This document shows, piece by piece, positions 47,635 to 55,682 of a DNA stretch of 64,000 nucleotides. A model generated the notes under the pieces. It saw nothing but the letters and a program-made list of their open reading frames with translations, was not told the DNA's origin and searched no databases. Both the position numbers and the translations under genes were made by a program. Source of the DNA: Halanaeroarchaeum sulfurireducens (GTDB taxonomy: Archaea; Halobacteriota; Halobacteria; Halobacteriales; Halobacteriaceae); assembly GCF_001011115.1 (NCBI RefSeq), contig NZ_CP008874.1:1626440-1690439 (forward strand), read 5' to 3'. Position 1 is the first letter of the stretch. Each line of letters starts with the position of its first letter.

Positions 47635-48213
47635 ATGAGCACGCAGCCGGTGAGCGGTCGCGTCGACGAGGAGACGGCCGCCGCTCTCGACGACGTCCTC
47701 CCGGAGACGATGAGCCGATCGGAGGCAGTCGCCCGGGCTATCGAGCAGTTCGTGGCGAAGGCTGACCCGGGGGCTCTCGCCGAGGATGACCTCGTCGACA
47801 TACCGGACGTTGCCCGCCGCGGCTACGAGGAACTACTCGAATTGACGAACGGCGGCGGCCGGATCGACAAGCTGGCCGCGGACCCGGCGCTCGCCGAGGC
47901 GACGGGAAAGGGCAAGTCGAAGCCGTCGAAGGAGAACACCGCGGGACGCCGTCGGTCGCCGGTCGAGGTCGCCGTTCTGAACCCGCTCGTTGAGGCTGGT
48001 CTCGTCGGCGTCATCCAGGGCAACGACTACGTGGCCTACCACGTCCGCCCGAAGGGGGGGTGCCCGCCGATGACTGACCGCATCGACGACGGGACGTCAG
48101 TATGTACGCTTGGAATCCCGGCCCATGTCCCGACTCGCGTCCATGGCACCAGCACCGAAACCGAGGACCGCCCTGTCCCACCACACGTCTCGGACGGTGA
48201 TTCCGATGACTGA
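47635..48213 (+). CDS. Ribbon-helix-helix (CopG-like) DNA-binding protein
   Basis: About 192 aa from the ATG at 47635, which is preceded by a strong GGAGGTG Shine-Dalgarno 6 bases upstream. The N-terminus QPVSGRVDEETAAALDDVLP and then MSRSEAVARAIEQFV is a ribbon-helix-helix fold. The middle (SPVEVAVLNPLVEAGLVGVI) is a conserved-looking helical segment; the C-terminus is probably disordered. It overlaps the SWIM gene by 8 bases, so the two are coupled. It likely regulates its own operon through the upstream palindromes. Confidence 0.72.
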   Translation: MSTQPVSGRVDEETAAALDDVLPETMSRSEAVARAIEQFVAKADPGALAEDDLVDIPDVARRGYEELLELTNGGGRIDKLAADPALAEATGKGKSKPSKENTAGRRRSPVEVAVLNPLVEAGLVGVIQGNDYVAYHVRPKGGCPPMTDRIDDGTSVCTLGIPAHVPTRVHGTSTETEDRPVPPHVSDGDSDD

Positions 48214-48907
48214 CCCGATCCGATTCTCCCGGCAACAGGCCCGCCACGATCACGCCGACCGCTGGGACCGCGGCACCAACTACAACGACCGCCACCTCGC
48301 GGACGTCGAGATCGAATCCGACGCCGCAAATCGCTTCGTCGTCCGATTTCCCGACTCCGACGACGCCCATGTCGTCCACCTGGCCGCCGACGAAGGTGAG
48401 TGGGTCGGGAAGTGCACCTGTGGCGACTTCGAGTACCGCCAAACCGTCTGCAAGCACATGTGGGCGGTCCTCGCGGATCCGTCGACGGCGGTCCTCGACC
48501 GCGCCGCGACCCAGCCCGATCGCCGGGCGATCGCGGACGGTGGCGCCGTCGCGACGGCCGCCCCGGCCAACGGCAAAGCGCCCTCGTTCGGCAGCGACGT
48601 CGAGCGCTGGATGGCCGACCGCTACCCCATCGAACCGGAAGACGCCAAGTACTACGACGCCCGCCTCGCGACCGATACCGGGCTCGCCCAGGCCGGCGCT
48701 CCCGTCCAGATCAAGACCACCCGGATCCGCGTGCGAAACGGCTACGACCAGCATGGCAACCAGAAGTATACTCGGGGCCGGCTCACGTTCTGGCGGGAAG
48801 AACTGCTTCACAACATCCAGGACGGCGGCCTCTATCTGGTCGGCGTCTATCGCCCCGACCGCAACCCACGGGCCAACGACTTCGTGACGAATCTGTTTTG
48901 TATTTAG
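48206..48907 (+). CDS. SWIM zinc-finger domain protein
   Basis: 233 aa from the ATG at 48206. A SWIM motif (CxCxnCxH) is visible as KCTCGDFEYRQTVCKHMWAV near residues 71-90. The region after it is acidic and ends in a compact domain (VQIKTTRIRVRNGYDQHGNQ ... RLTFWREELLHNIQDGGLYL) that looks conserved but is not recognised. SWIM fingers bind DNA or proteins. Co-translation with the RHH protein and location beside tRNA-Val suggest an element-borne pair. Confidence 0.75.
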   Translation: MTDPIRFSRQQARHDHADRWDRGTNYNDRHLADVEIESDAANRFVVRFPDSDDAHVVHLAADEGEWVGKCTCGDFEYRQTVCKHMWAVLADPSTAVLDRAATQPDRRAIADGGAVATAAPANGKAPSFGSDVERWMADRYPIEPEDAKYYDARLATDTGLAQAGAPVQIKTTRIRVRNGYDQHGNQKYTRGRLTFWREELLHNIQDGGLYLVGVYRPDRNPRANDFVTNLFCI

Positions 48908-49060
48908 TTACTCGCCGTCGGAACGTCGGTGGGCTGTCGATACTGTATGCCGTTGGGGCATGCCTTGTTCAAGCGACTTAATCCACATATTCTTATTTGA
49001 TTGATTGAATAAATGATTTAAAACTGCACTCGAAATTTTCGGGCTAAAACACGTAGGAGG

Positions 49061-49612
49061 TCATTGCACCCAATTCACACAGGTTGTCAAAGCATGCTCC
49101 TTAATAGACTCCAAATCGTTAGGATCAACATTAATCTGGGTGGCATCTGTTAAGTCAATTAAACCTTCAATCAGAGATCCCTTATTGCTCATCTCACCTT
49201 CAAAAATAACGTGAGTTCCTACTTTTTCAGGGGCGAAAAAGTGTGTCCAATATGCCAGCTCAGCAAAAGCCGAGGAATTCAGTCCCTGTGCAGGAGCATC
49301 ACCTAATCTTGCATCCCTAGATTCAAGAAATACAAAAAGAGCGGCATCGGCATTTCTCATGCAAAAAACGCTTTCCCACCAATTGAACTCAGGTTGGGAC
49401 ATGTCATCTGGACGATCATGATTGGGGATCTCTGTACAGATTTTTGCACCGGGATAACCATTATCGCGTAGATATTCCGCCATCTCCTTCAAAATATTTT
49501 GATAATCATTTCTATAAGGTCCGAAAATGTGGATATTAAGTATTCCAGGTCCAGAAGGAACCGTTTCATCTACCCAATGGGGGTATTCATCAATCAGCGG
49601 CTTCTCTGGCAT
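49061..49612 (-). CDS. Nucleoside 2-deoxyribosyltransferase-like / TIR-like protein, function unknown
   Basis: 183 aa, AT-rich coding unlike the surrounding chromosome. ILNIHIFGPYRNDYQNILKE at the start, DAALFVFLESRD in the middle and SSAFAELAYWTHFF resemble the strand-Gly-Pro, the first acidic strand and the catalytic Glu helix of the deoxyribosyltransferase/TIR-related fold. Such domains cleave N-glycosidic bonds, including NAD in defence proteins. Assignment is by pattern only. It is divergent from a winged-helix gene. Confidence 0.5.
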   Translation of the reverse strand: MPEKPLIDEYPHWVDETVPSGPGILNIHIFGPYRNDYQNILKEMAEYLRDNGYPGAKICTEIPNHDRPDDMSQPEFNWWESVFCMRNADAALFVFLESRDARLGDAPAQGLNSSAFAELAYWTHFFAPEKVGTHVIFEGEMSNKGSLIEGLIDLTDATQINVDPNDLESIKEHALTTCVNWVQ

Positions 49613-49707
49613 CCATCATCATAATAGATTTTTCTAAGATTTAATTCTTGATGTAAGCAATCTAGTCTGGGACGGATGGGGATCAGCCGGTAGTTTTAAT
49701 TTGAAGA

Positions 49708-49725
49708 GGTCAAAATATCTTGACC
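49708..49725. promoter_or_regulatory. Inverted repeat directly before the winged-helix gene start
   Basis: ggtcaa-aatatc-ttgacc is a perfect 6-bp-arm inverted repeat ending 5 bases before the ATG at 49730 and 96-113 bases from the divergent start at 49612. A TATA-like ttttaattt lies just upstream (about 49694-49702). The position suits autoregulation by the winged-helix product. Confidence 0.5.
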
Positions 49726-49729
49726 CGGG

Positions 49730-50215
49730 ATGACCGAAACCTATCTTAGCTACGCAAGCAAGGTCCCGAAAGAGGTCAGATTAGCAGCTGATGGCTTATC
49801 GGGTCAAAATGACTTGCGATGGGCGTTGCTAGTCGCTTTGATTGAAGAGGGTGCTTTGTCGTTCAGCAAGCTCAAAGAGATGCTTGATGTCCATCAGCAA
49901 AGCCTTTCGAATGCCTTGAAGGCATTACAAAAAGGAGGGATGATAAAAAAGAAGGCTGGAAAAGATCTGGGCTCTGAGCAAGCGGGGAATTATTCAATTG
50001 CCCCTTTTGGTCAGAAGATACTAGACGGGTTCTATAGCGCCACTGAACCAAAATTTGAGCAATCTACCAATGTGGGCAACTTCCAATCAGTTCCTAACTA
50101 TAACGGGGCCCATGTTCAGGGTTTTCAAGGAGTGGAAGTTAAAACCAAATCAAAGGTGGCAAAGGATACGGAATATGATCGAGGGACATCCTTTGAAAAT
50201 CCTGTACCGGGGTGA
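49730..50215 (+). CDS. Winged-helix transcriptional regulator
   Basis: 161 aa. The N-terminal 90 residues form an ArsR-like winged helix (GALSFSKLKEMLDVHQQSLS then NALKALQKGGMIKKKAG and wing GNYSIAPFGQKILDGFY). The C-terminal 60 residues are polar and probably disordered. AT-rich codon use matches the adjacent genes. The next gene starts 6 bases after its stop, so they form an operon. Confidence 0.75.
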   Translation: MTETYLSYASKVPKEVRLAADGLSGQNDLRWALLVALIEEGALSFSKLKEMLDVHQQSLSNALKALQKGGMIKKKAGKDLGSEQAGNYSIAPFGQKILDGFYSATEPKFEQSTNVGNFQSVPNYNGAHVQGFQGVEVKTKSKVAKDTEYDRGTSFENPVPG

Positions 50216-50221
50216 TTTTGC

Positions 50222-50983
50222 ATGAAATCTCCACAATACTTCGTTCAAGAAGCCGAACTTTCAATAGATCTGAATTTGCGAGATGTCGAACTTGGAGGTG
50301 CGGCTTTAGATTTCGAGGTAGATGACAAGCCAGAATATGATGAGGACCTAAATGCACTAGTCTTTGAGACAGAATTAAATCTTGATCTGGTTTGCTATGA
50401 GGATGACTTAGGCGAGTTTCGGGGAAACACAAGCGAGCAAGTAGGTAATGCATCAGCTGAGGTCAAGGTAAAAATTAGCGGAAGCCAATCTGAATTTAGA
50501 GACTTTAAACAAACGTGGGAAGAAGAAGGTTATCGGGGAGTTGATTTTGACTTCAGGTACCTTGTTGAGAGTGGATTTCTAACAGAAGTTATTGCACCAC
50601 TAGGACACCTTGTTGACGATTCTTTCAGAGGAGTTTTGCCAGGTTTGATGTTCACAGACCCGCCCACATTAGAAGATCAACTGACCGAAGAGCTAGAACG
50701 CGAGATTACTGAGGAAATTAGAGAAGATACGATTCAATATGTTGTTGACCAACTTGAAAGTGTAAGTGACGGCTCTATTGACAGCTCCGACATTTCAATT
50801 TCTGCTAATTTACTAGAGCCTAAGCTAGCTGTCTATTTGGGGGAGTATGAGCCCCTCATGGAAGACATGGATCACGACGAATTCGTTAATCATCTTAGTG
50901 AAATCTATAAAGACAAAATCAAGGATAAAGTAGAGGAGGCAACCGCGATAGAGACCCCGATTATACGAATTGCCGATGGCTAA
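50222..50983 (+). CDS. Acidic protein of unknown function in the AT-rich island
   Basis: 253 aa. No domain recognised. It begins with a beta-rich stretch of about 95 residues with alternating acidic and hydrophobic positions (NALVFETELNLDLVCYEDDL). A central helical region follows, then a long helix pair (LEDQLTEELEREITEEIRED; EFVNHLSEIYKDKIKDKVEE). There is no signal peptide or membrane segment. It is translated with the winged-helix gene. Restricted distribution is likely but needs a search. Confidence 0.65.
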   Translation: MKSPQYFVQEAELSIDLNLRDVELGGAALDFEVDDKPEYDEDLNALVFETELNLDLVCYEDDLGEFRGNTSEQVGNASAEVKVKISGSQSEFRDFKQTWEEEGYRGVDFDFRYLVESGFLTEVIAPLGHLVDDSFRGVLPGLMFTDPPTLEDQLTEELEREITEEIREDTIQYVVDQLESVSDGSIDSSDISISANLLEPKLAVYLGEYEPLMEDMDHDEFVNHLSEIYKDKIKDKVEEATAIETPIIRIADG

Positions 50984-51185
50984 GTCCTCTTTTTATTAAT
51001 AAATAACTCTGCCCAAAATCCAGTTTCCTAAGATCTACTGACGAACTCGTTACTTCGCGCTCGACGATCGACCGCGCCCTCGATCGGGCCGATCTTTACG
51101 GACTATAAACGGCGACTAACCCCGTTTTCCCTTTGAAACCTGTAACGGGTGATTTATTTACCAGTTGAGTGTGTGAGTCTGTTTA

Positions 51186-52025
51186 ATGGGCGTAGTTCGA
51201 CGTGAAGGCGACTGGCGTCTCGAAAAACACGATGAAGGGCTCTACAAAATCACCTACCAGAGAGATGTCCAGTTGAAGGTACTGACACCTGATCACAGTC
51301 CAGGAAGTTTTGAAAATCCAACGATCGATACTGTGCCAGTCCATGAAGTTGGGTCCTACGAGGAAGCCAAAGGGTTGTTCGAGGAGAAGGCCCACGACGG
51401 TGCTCCAAGCAGCATCGGTCTTAGTGGCGAGAATCAAATGGAGTCAATCGATACAAATCCCGATCAAGGTGTCGAACGTGAACTGGATGCTGTTGGGGAG
51501 GAACTCGAGGATATCGATGCACCGCCGGGGGTAATCGCTATTGCGCTTATCATAGTTGGCGGCGGTGTTCTCTCCACTCAAGGATGGCAGCCAACCGAAT
51601 CAGTCTTTCAGGTTGGTGCTCTTATGGCCGTCGGTGGACTATTGATCCTTGCCTGGGGCGTTGTGGTCGGCAAATCAAATGGATGGAATGTTGCCAAGGA
51701 GTTTCTGTTTGAGTCGGAAAGTGGCAGTTCATCTTCCCAAAAATCGGGATCAGATTCTGACGTGAGGACTACTCCGCCGCCGTCGGAAAAAACCAAAAAC
51801 ACCCTAATTTTTGAACGCGCCGATCAGCGGTGTGAATGGTGCGGAGACCGTTCTGATCATCTTGAAGTACATCACATCGAACCACGGAGTGAAGGCGGCT
51901 CGAACGAACCGGACAACCTGATTGTCCTTTGTCCGAACCATCATCGGCAGGCGGATAAAGGCGGAATTTCGAAGACCAAACTCAAGGCGAAGGTTCGTCG
52001 CCTTCCAGAAGTTTCCGTAGAATAG
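51186..52025 (+). CDS. Membrane-anchored HNH endonuclease-like protein
   Basis: 279 aa. The N-terminal about 110 residues are soluble and unrecognised. Two hydrophobic helices follow (PPGVIAIALIIVGGGVLSTQ and VGALMAVGGLLILAWGVVVG), then a Ser-rich linker, then a C-terminal HNH domain: CEWCGDRSDHLEVHHIEPRS with NEPDNLIVLCPNHHRQAD. Both zinc cysteine pairs and the HH...N...H residues are intact. A TATA-like tttattta about 28 bases before the ATG fits leaderless expression. Confidence 0.75.
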   Translation: MGVVRREGDWRLEKHDEGLYKITYQRDVQLKVLTPDHSPGSFENPTIDTVPVHEVGSYEEAKGLFEEKAHDGAPSSIGLSGENQMESIDTNPDQGVERELDAVGEELEDIDAPPGVIAIALIIVGGGVLSTQGWQPTESVFQVGALMAVGGLLILAWGVVVGKSNGWNVAKEFLFESESGSSSSQKSGSDSDVRTTPPPSEKTKNTLIFERADQRCEWCGDRSDHLEVHHIEPRSEGGSNEPDNLIVLCPNHHRQADKGGISKTKLKAKVRRLPEVSVE

Positions 52026-52327
52026 TGTCGTCTGAATCGGTTACTTGGAGGAATAATTGACCTTTTCAAATGGGCATTACAGATAGGATATCCGATAGCC
52101 AATTTGGGAATTCGCAAATGGACCATTGAGCAATTTCGTAAAACGGGTTATCAGTCAACACTCCGCCCGCGTCGTTGCAAACCATATCTCAAATTATATT
52201 TCAATTAGTAAGTGTTTTTGCTCAATATCAAATCTTTCGGGCCACCCACGGCCCGACTTAAAGAAGCACACACCTTTCGGATACCCTGTCCGAAAACGAT
52301 TTTTTCCCACATTTTCGCCAAAAAATA
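52026..52327. other. AT-rich intergenic stretch without recognisable genes
   Basis: About 300 bases lying between the HNH gene and the PIN remnant. Short frames exist on the plus strand but lack start signals and family features. No tRNA-end copy is present here. It may contain the right boundary of the AT-rich insertion. Confidence 0.4.
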
Positions 52328-52633
52328 TCACGCGCGCAAATTCGTCACGTCCATCATTTCTTCGAGCAGTCGAGTTTCAAAGTCCGCATCGGCGACGACA
52401 AGTTCGTCTCCTGTCGACCGAGCAGTCGCGGCGATCAAGCGGTCGCGAGCAGCCATGCGTTCCCCGTCGTTCATCAACGTGTCTTGCATCCGCCCTGCCT
52501 CAATCGCGACTTGTTCGTTCAATTCGAGTGCGCGAACACCACCAAATTGCTGACGGATTCCCACGACGTCAGTTTCGCCCGTTCCGACTGTTCCGTTTAT
52601 GACCTCGAAAACGCAAAGAGAGGACGTAATCAC
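52328..52633 (-). pseudogene. PIN-domain (VapC-like) toxin remnant, 5' end missing
   Basis: The last about 100 residues resemble a VapC PIN domain: VITSSLCVFEVINGTVGTGE, the Asp in MAARDRLIAATARSTGDELV and the final acidic VVADADFETRLLEE. The N-terminal 40 residues with the first catalytic Asp are absent; in their place the frame runs into a 15-bp tandem repeat. No VapB antitoxin gene is recognisable next to it. Probably inactive. Confidence 0.7.
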
Positions 52634-52715
52634 GCCCGCCCCAGTCACGCGAACACAGTCACGCACTCCCCAGTCACGCACGCCTCAGCCACGCTCACCC
52701 CGGTCACGCCCGCCG
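52627..52715. repeat. 15-bp tandem repeat with core cagtcacgc
   Basis: Copies of cagtcacgc or variants start at 52627 (taatcacgc), 52642, 52656, 52671, 52686 (cagccacgc) and 52701 (cggtcacgc), a spacing of 14-15 bases. The array sits exactly between the PIN remnant and the SagB gene and takes in the SagB stop codon. Confidence 0.8.
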
Positions 52716-53477
52716 CCCCACCGGAAAGATGCTGAGCGGGCGGTAACTGTCGGATACGTCGAGGAGGTCACGGAGGGCGTCGTCATCGAACGCGCCGACC
52801 GAGACCGTGGACAGACCGAGCGATTCGGCCTGGAGATAAACGTTCTCGCCGGCGTGCCCGGCCTCCATGGGCACGTATCGCGCTCGACCACGGCTCCCGT
52901 ATTTCTGGGTAGTTCGCTCGTCGACCCCGGTAATGACGATATCGAGCGCGGCGGCCCCGACCCACTCCTGGTCGACGGCGATTTCCTGCAGTTCCGATTG
53001 CACGTCTCCCTGCTTTGTTAATTCGAGTGCGTGCGCGTCCGGGTCGTAGGAATAGATGCCCGGGTCGAATTCGACCACCCCCGGATCGCCGATGACGACG
53101 AACACCTCCAGCGGATAGGTCGCACCGGCACTCGGGGCGGCGCGGAAGTCGACGGCGTGGAGCCGCCGTTTCGTTATGCCCTGGGCAGCCCAGAGAAGCT
53201 GTCCCAGTTCCTCGGCACTGAGCGATTCGGCGGCATATTCGCGGCGCGACCGGCGGTCCGCGATGGCGGCCGTCACCGTCTCGTTTCCCCCGGCAGTGCG
53301 TGGGTCGGGCAGCCCGTTCGACTCCACTTCCGTCGTCGCCTGCTCCGTGTCGGATTGGTTCTCATCCCCTCGGTCGTCGTCGGCCGGATTCAGGGACCAC
53401 CCCAGCAAAACGGATCCCGCCACCGCGAGGAGTGCCGCGATCTTAGCGATCGATCGCCGCGAGATCGAGTCGTCCAT
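52704..53477 (-). CDS. SagB/ThcOx-type nitroreductase-family oxidoreductase, membrane-anchored
   Basis: 257 aa. A basic N-terminus and hydrophobic helix (IAKIAALLAVAGSVLLGWSL) suggest a membrane anchor or signal. The nitroreductase core carries the FMN-binding IADRRSRREY, then LSAEELGQLLWAAQGIT and RAAPSAGATYPLEVFVV, typical of SagB-type dehydrogenases. These use FMN, often to oxidise azolines in peptides, but no precursor or cyclodehydratase gene is adjacent, so the substrate is unknown. Confidence 0.85.
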   Translation of the reverse strand: MDDSISRRSIAKIAALLAVAGSVLLGWSLNPADDDRGDENQSDTEQATTEVESNGLPDPRTAGGNETVTAAIADRRSRREYAAESLSAEELGQLLWAAQGITKRRLHAVDFRAAPSAGATYPLEVFVVIGDPGVVEFDPGIYSYDPDAHALELTKQGDVQSELQEIAVDQEWVGAAALDIVITGVDERTTQKYGSRGRARYVPMEAGHAGENVYLQAESLGLSTVSVGAFDDDALRDLLDVSDSYRPLSIFPVGRRA

Positions 53478-53550
53478 ACTGGACGTTGTGAGCCATTCAC
53501 AATCAGCCTTCGGTACATCTCAACCTGGCAACGAGTTCGAGATAGGGGCG

Positions 53551-54189
53551 TCACTCGGTTTCGTTTGAACCACCGCGGGGGAGCGGCTCCGGTCGGTGAT
53601 AGAGGTCGTGTCCGACGATGGCGACGGCGATTGCAACCGGGAGTGACGCCGCGAACGTCGCCATCGAATCCGGAGCGACGTACACTACCAGGGGAAGAAC
53701 CACCACGACGCCGCCGAGGGCGTAGCCGAGCTGTGGTCTGTCGGTTCGGAGATAGCTCATTCCGAGGACGACGAGGGCGATGGTGATAATGAGGACGCTG
53801 ACGAACCCGAGGGCCACTCCCACGAGCGCGGTCAGGGAACTGGTGCCGGCAGCGCCGAAGGTGCCAAAGGCGAGGAGTGGTGTCGTGACCACCAGACCGC
53901 CGAGACCGATCAGGGCCGCGACCCCGCTCCAGCGTCGCAACCGCCCCGCCGTGGACCAGTCGCGATTGACGAGACCCAGGATGCCGAGAAAGATACCGAG
54001 AACGCCCAGCACTGCGAGGGACGGGAGAACGTTCCGGTGGATCCACAGCGGCGTTCCGACGCCCGGGTCGAACACGTAGGAGTCGAGATCCGGAATGCCG
54101 TACCAGCCCGGCGGAACCGCACTGATGACGAGGAACAGGCCGCCCAGCATCGCCACGAGGCCGAGTATGCGGGTGTGACGGCGTTCCAT
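53551..54189 (-). CDS. Multi-pass membrane protein, function unknown
   Basis: 212 aa with about six hydrophobic helices, beginning ILGLVAMLGGLFLVISAVPP. It has a polar loop near residues 30-50 (GIPDLDSYVFDPGVGTPLWI) and ends with a charged tail. No family recognised. The ATG shares one base with the stop of the PQQ-propeller gene (TGATG), so the two are translationally coupled. Confidence 0.75.
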   Translation of the reverse strand: MERRHTRILGLVAMLGGLFLVISAVPPGWYGIPDLDSYVFDPGVGTPLWIHRNVLPSLAVLGVLGIFLGILGLVNRDWSTAGRLRRWSGVAALIGLGGLVVTTPLLAFGTFGAAGTSSLTALVGVALGFVSVLIITIALVVLGMSYLRTDRPQLGYALGGVVVVLPLVVYVAPDSMATFAASLPVAIAVAIVGHDLYHRPEPLPRGGSNETE

Positions 54190-55472
54190 CAGTTCGTCCC
54201 CCCGAAAGCGACGGTGGTTCCGCCGCGTGTAGTGGCCACGACGGCCCCGTCCACGACGGCCGGCGGCGTCACCCACTGTCGGGGATGCGACCCGGCCTCG
54301 AGGGCCCAGTGGGTCTCGCCCCGATTCGCGGAGAAGGCGACGACCGACTGTGTGGCCTTGGGACCCTCCCCGAGCGAGAGAATCGTCAGCGCCATCGCGT
54401 CCGTCGCCGCCGTGACCGCACCGCTCCCGACGTACGAACACCAGCGCGGGCTCGGTTCCCCGTCCTCCCGCTCCAGTGCGTACGTCGCGGCGCCGGCCTC
54501 GCCTGGCCGCTCGACCGCGTATATGGTATCGGGGGTCAGGACGGGGGAGACGAGTGCCCGGTAGTCACCGCGAGTGAAGGTCCATCGGTCGGTCCCGGTC
54601 CCAGTGTCGAGCGCGTGCAACCCCTCCGCGTTCCCCACGAAGCAGGTGTCGCCGTCGATGACGGGGTACGAAGTCGTTTGGCGGTCGCGCTCCCAGACCT
54701 CCTCGCCCGTGGTCACGTCGACCGCGACGACGGAGGCGTCCGACGCGTAGACGAGTCGGTCGCCCCCGACTGCGGGTGGCGTGACCCCTCGCTGCCGGCG
54801 GGCCGACCGACGCCAGCGTTCGGTGCCGTCGGTTCCGACGGCGACAAGCGATTCGGCACCCAGCGCGTACACGGTCCCGTCGAGAACCGCTGGACTGGCG
54901 ACGTCGATCAGGTCGTCGACACGCCACCTGACGGATCCGTCGGCCCCGTCGAGGGCAACCAGTCCGTCAGTCGTCCCCACGTACACCGTCCCGGTCGGAC
55001 CGACGGCGGGCGACGTCGTTCGGGCCTCGGATTCGTCGATCGTGTCCTGTCCGGTCGGCGGGAGTGGGTCGCTCCGCCAGGCAATCTCGCCGGTCCCCAC
55101 CGAGAGCGCGTGGACCCGCCGTTCGTCGGCCACAAAAACGGCCCCGTCGCCGACAGTTGGGGCGCTGGCCGACAGACCGCCGGTGTCCGTCGGCGGGAGG
55201 TCGAGGTCGGTCCGCCACCGAACCCCCAGACCGTCGGTTGGAAGCGCCCCGTCGGCGTAGCCGCGGTTACCGGCCTCGGCGTGGGGACCGTTCCAGATTC
55301 CGGATGGTGGAGTTTCGAACGGGCCGACCGGCTCATCCCGAAACGACACGATCGATTCGGGGTCGGGGCGGTCGGCATCCGGACACGAGGACGAACAGCC
55401 CGCGAGCGCTGTGAGTCCCGCGACCGAAACCGCGCCCAGGCCCTGTAGGACGCGGCGACGTGTGAAGGGCAT
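54189..55472 (-). CDS. PQQ-like beta-propeller lipoprotein with Tat signal
   Basis: 427 aa. The N-terminus FTRRRVLQGLGAVSVAGLTA then LAGC is a twin-arginine signal with lipobox; the mature N-terminal Cys (near residue 26) would be lipidated. The mature protein has repeated GxxxALDxxTGxxxW-type blades (YVGTTDGLVALDGADGSVRW, CFVGNAEGLHALDTGTGTDR), a PQQ/WD-type propeller outside the cell. No PQQ-enzyme active site is obvious, so a binding or scaffold role is more likely. Confidence 0.88.
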   Translation of the reverse strand: MPFTRRRVLQGLGAVSVAGLTALAGCSSSCPDADRPDPESIVSFRDEPVGPFETPPSGIWNGPHAEAGNRGYADGALPTDGLGVRWRTDLDLPPTDTGGLSASAPTVGDGAVFVADERRVHALSVGTGEIAWRSDPLPPTGQDTIDESEARTTSPAVGPTGTVYVGTTDGLVALDGADGSVRWRVDDLIDVASPAVLDGTVYALGAESLVAVGTDGTERWRRSARRQRGVTPPAVGGDRLVYASDASVVAVDVTTGEEVWERDRQTTSYPVIDGDTCFVGNAEGLHALDTGTGTDRWTFTRGDYRALVSPVLTPDTIYAVERPGEAGAATYALEREDGEPSPRWCSYVGSGAVTAATDAMALTILSLGEGPKATQSVVAFSANRGETHWALEAGSHPRQWVTPPAVVDGAVVATTRGGTTVAFGGTN

Positions 55473-55549
55473 TGTTCGGCTATTCGCCCCCAGTTGATGT
55501 GAACTTTGTGATACCTTCGACGTGTCGATCCGGAATCGATGGGAGACGA

Positions 55550-55610
55550 CTGGTGAATGGGTGGAGGACATTGGTGGATGGGTGGAAGACGTTGGTAGAT
55601 GGGTGGTCTG
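55550..55610. repeat. Three tandem 21-bp repeats
   Basis: tggtgaatgggtggaggaca-t, tggtggatgggtggaagacg-t and tggtagatgggtggtctgc follow one another at 55550, 55571 and 55592. They lie in the 210-base region between the divergent PQQ-lipoprotein and CBS genes. The conserved core is atgggtgg. Confidence 0.85.
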
Positions 55611-55682
55611 CGAGCCAACGAATCGAATCCCCAGGACGGTGAACAACCTTGAAGACGCCCCGACGTGAAAGGTCGTAGGCCT

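Noticed and set aside
47387-47638. 83-codon frame overlapping neighbours by ATGA on both sides
   Set aside because: Ser/Arg/Pro-rich with scattered Cys, no domain, and it spans two palindromic TATA-like sites; the following RHH gene has its own strong Shine-Dalgarno. More likely a regulatory leader than a gene.
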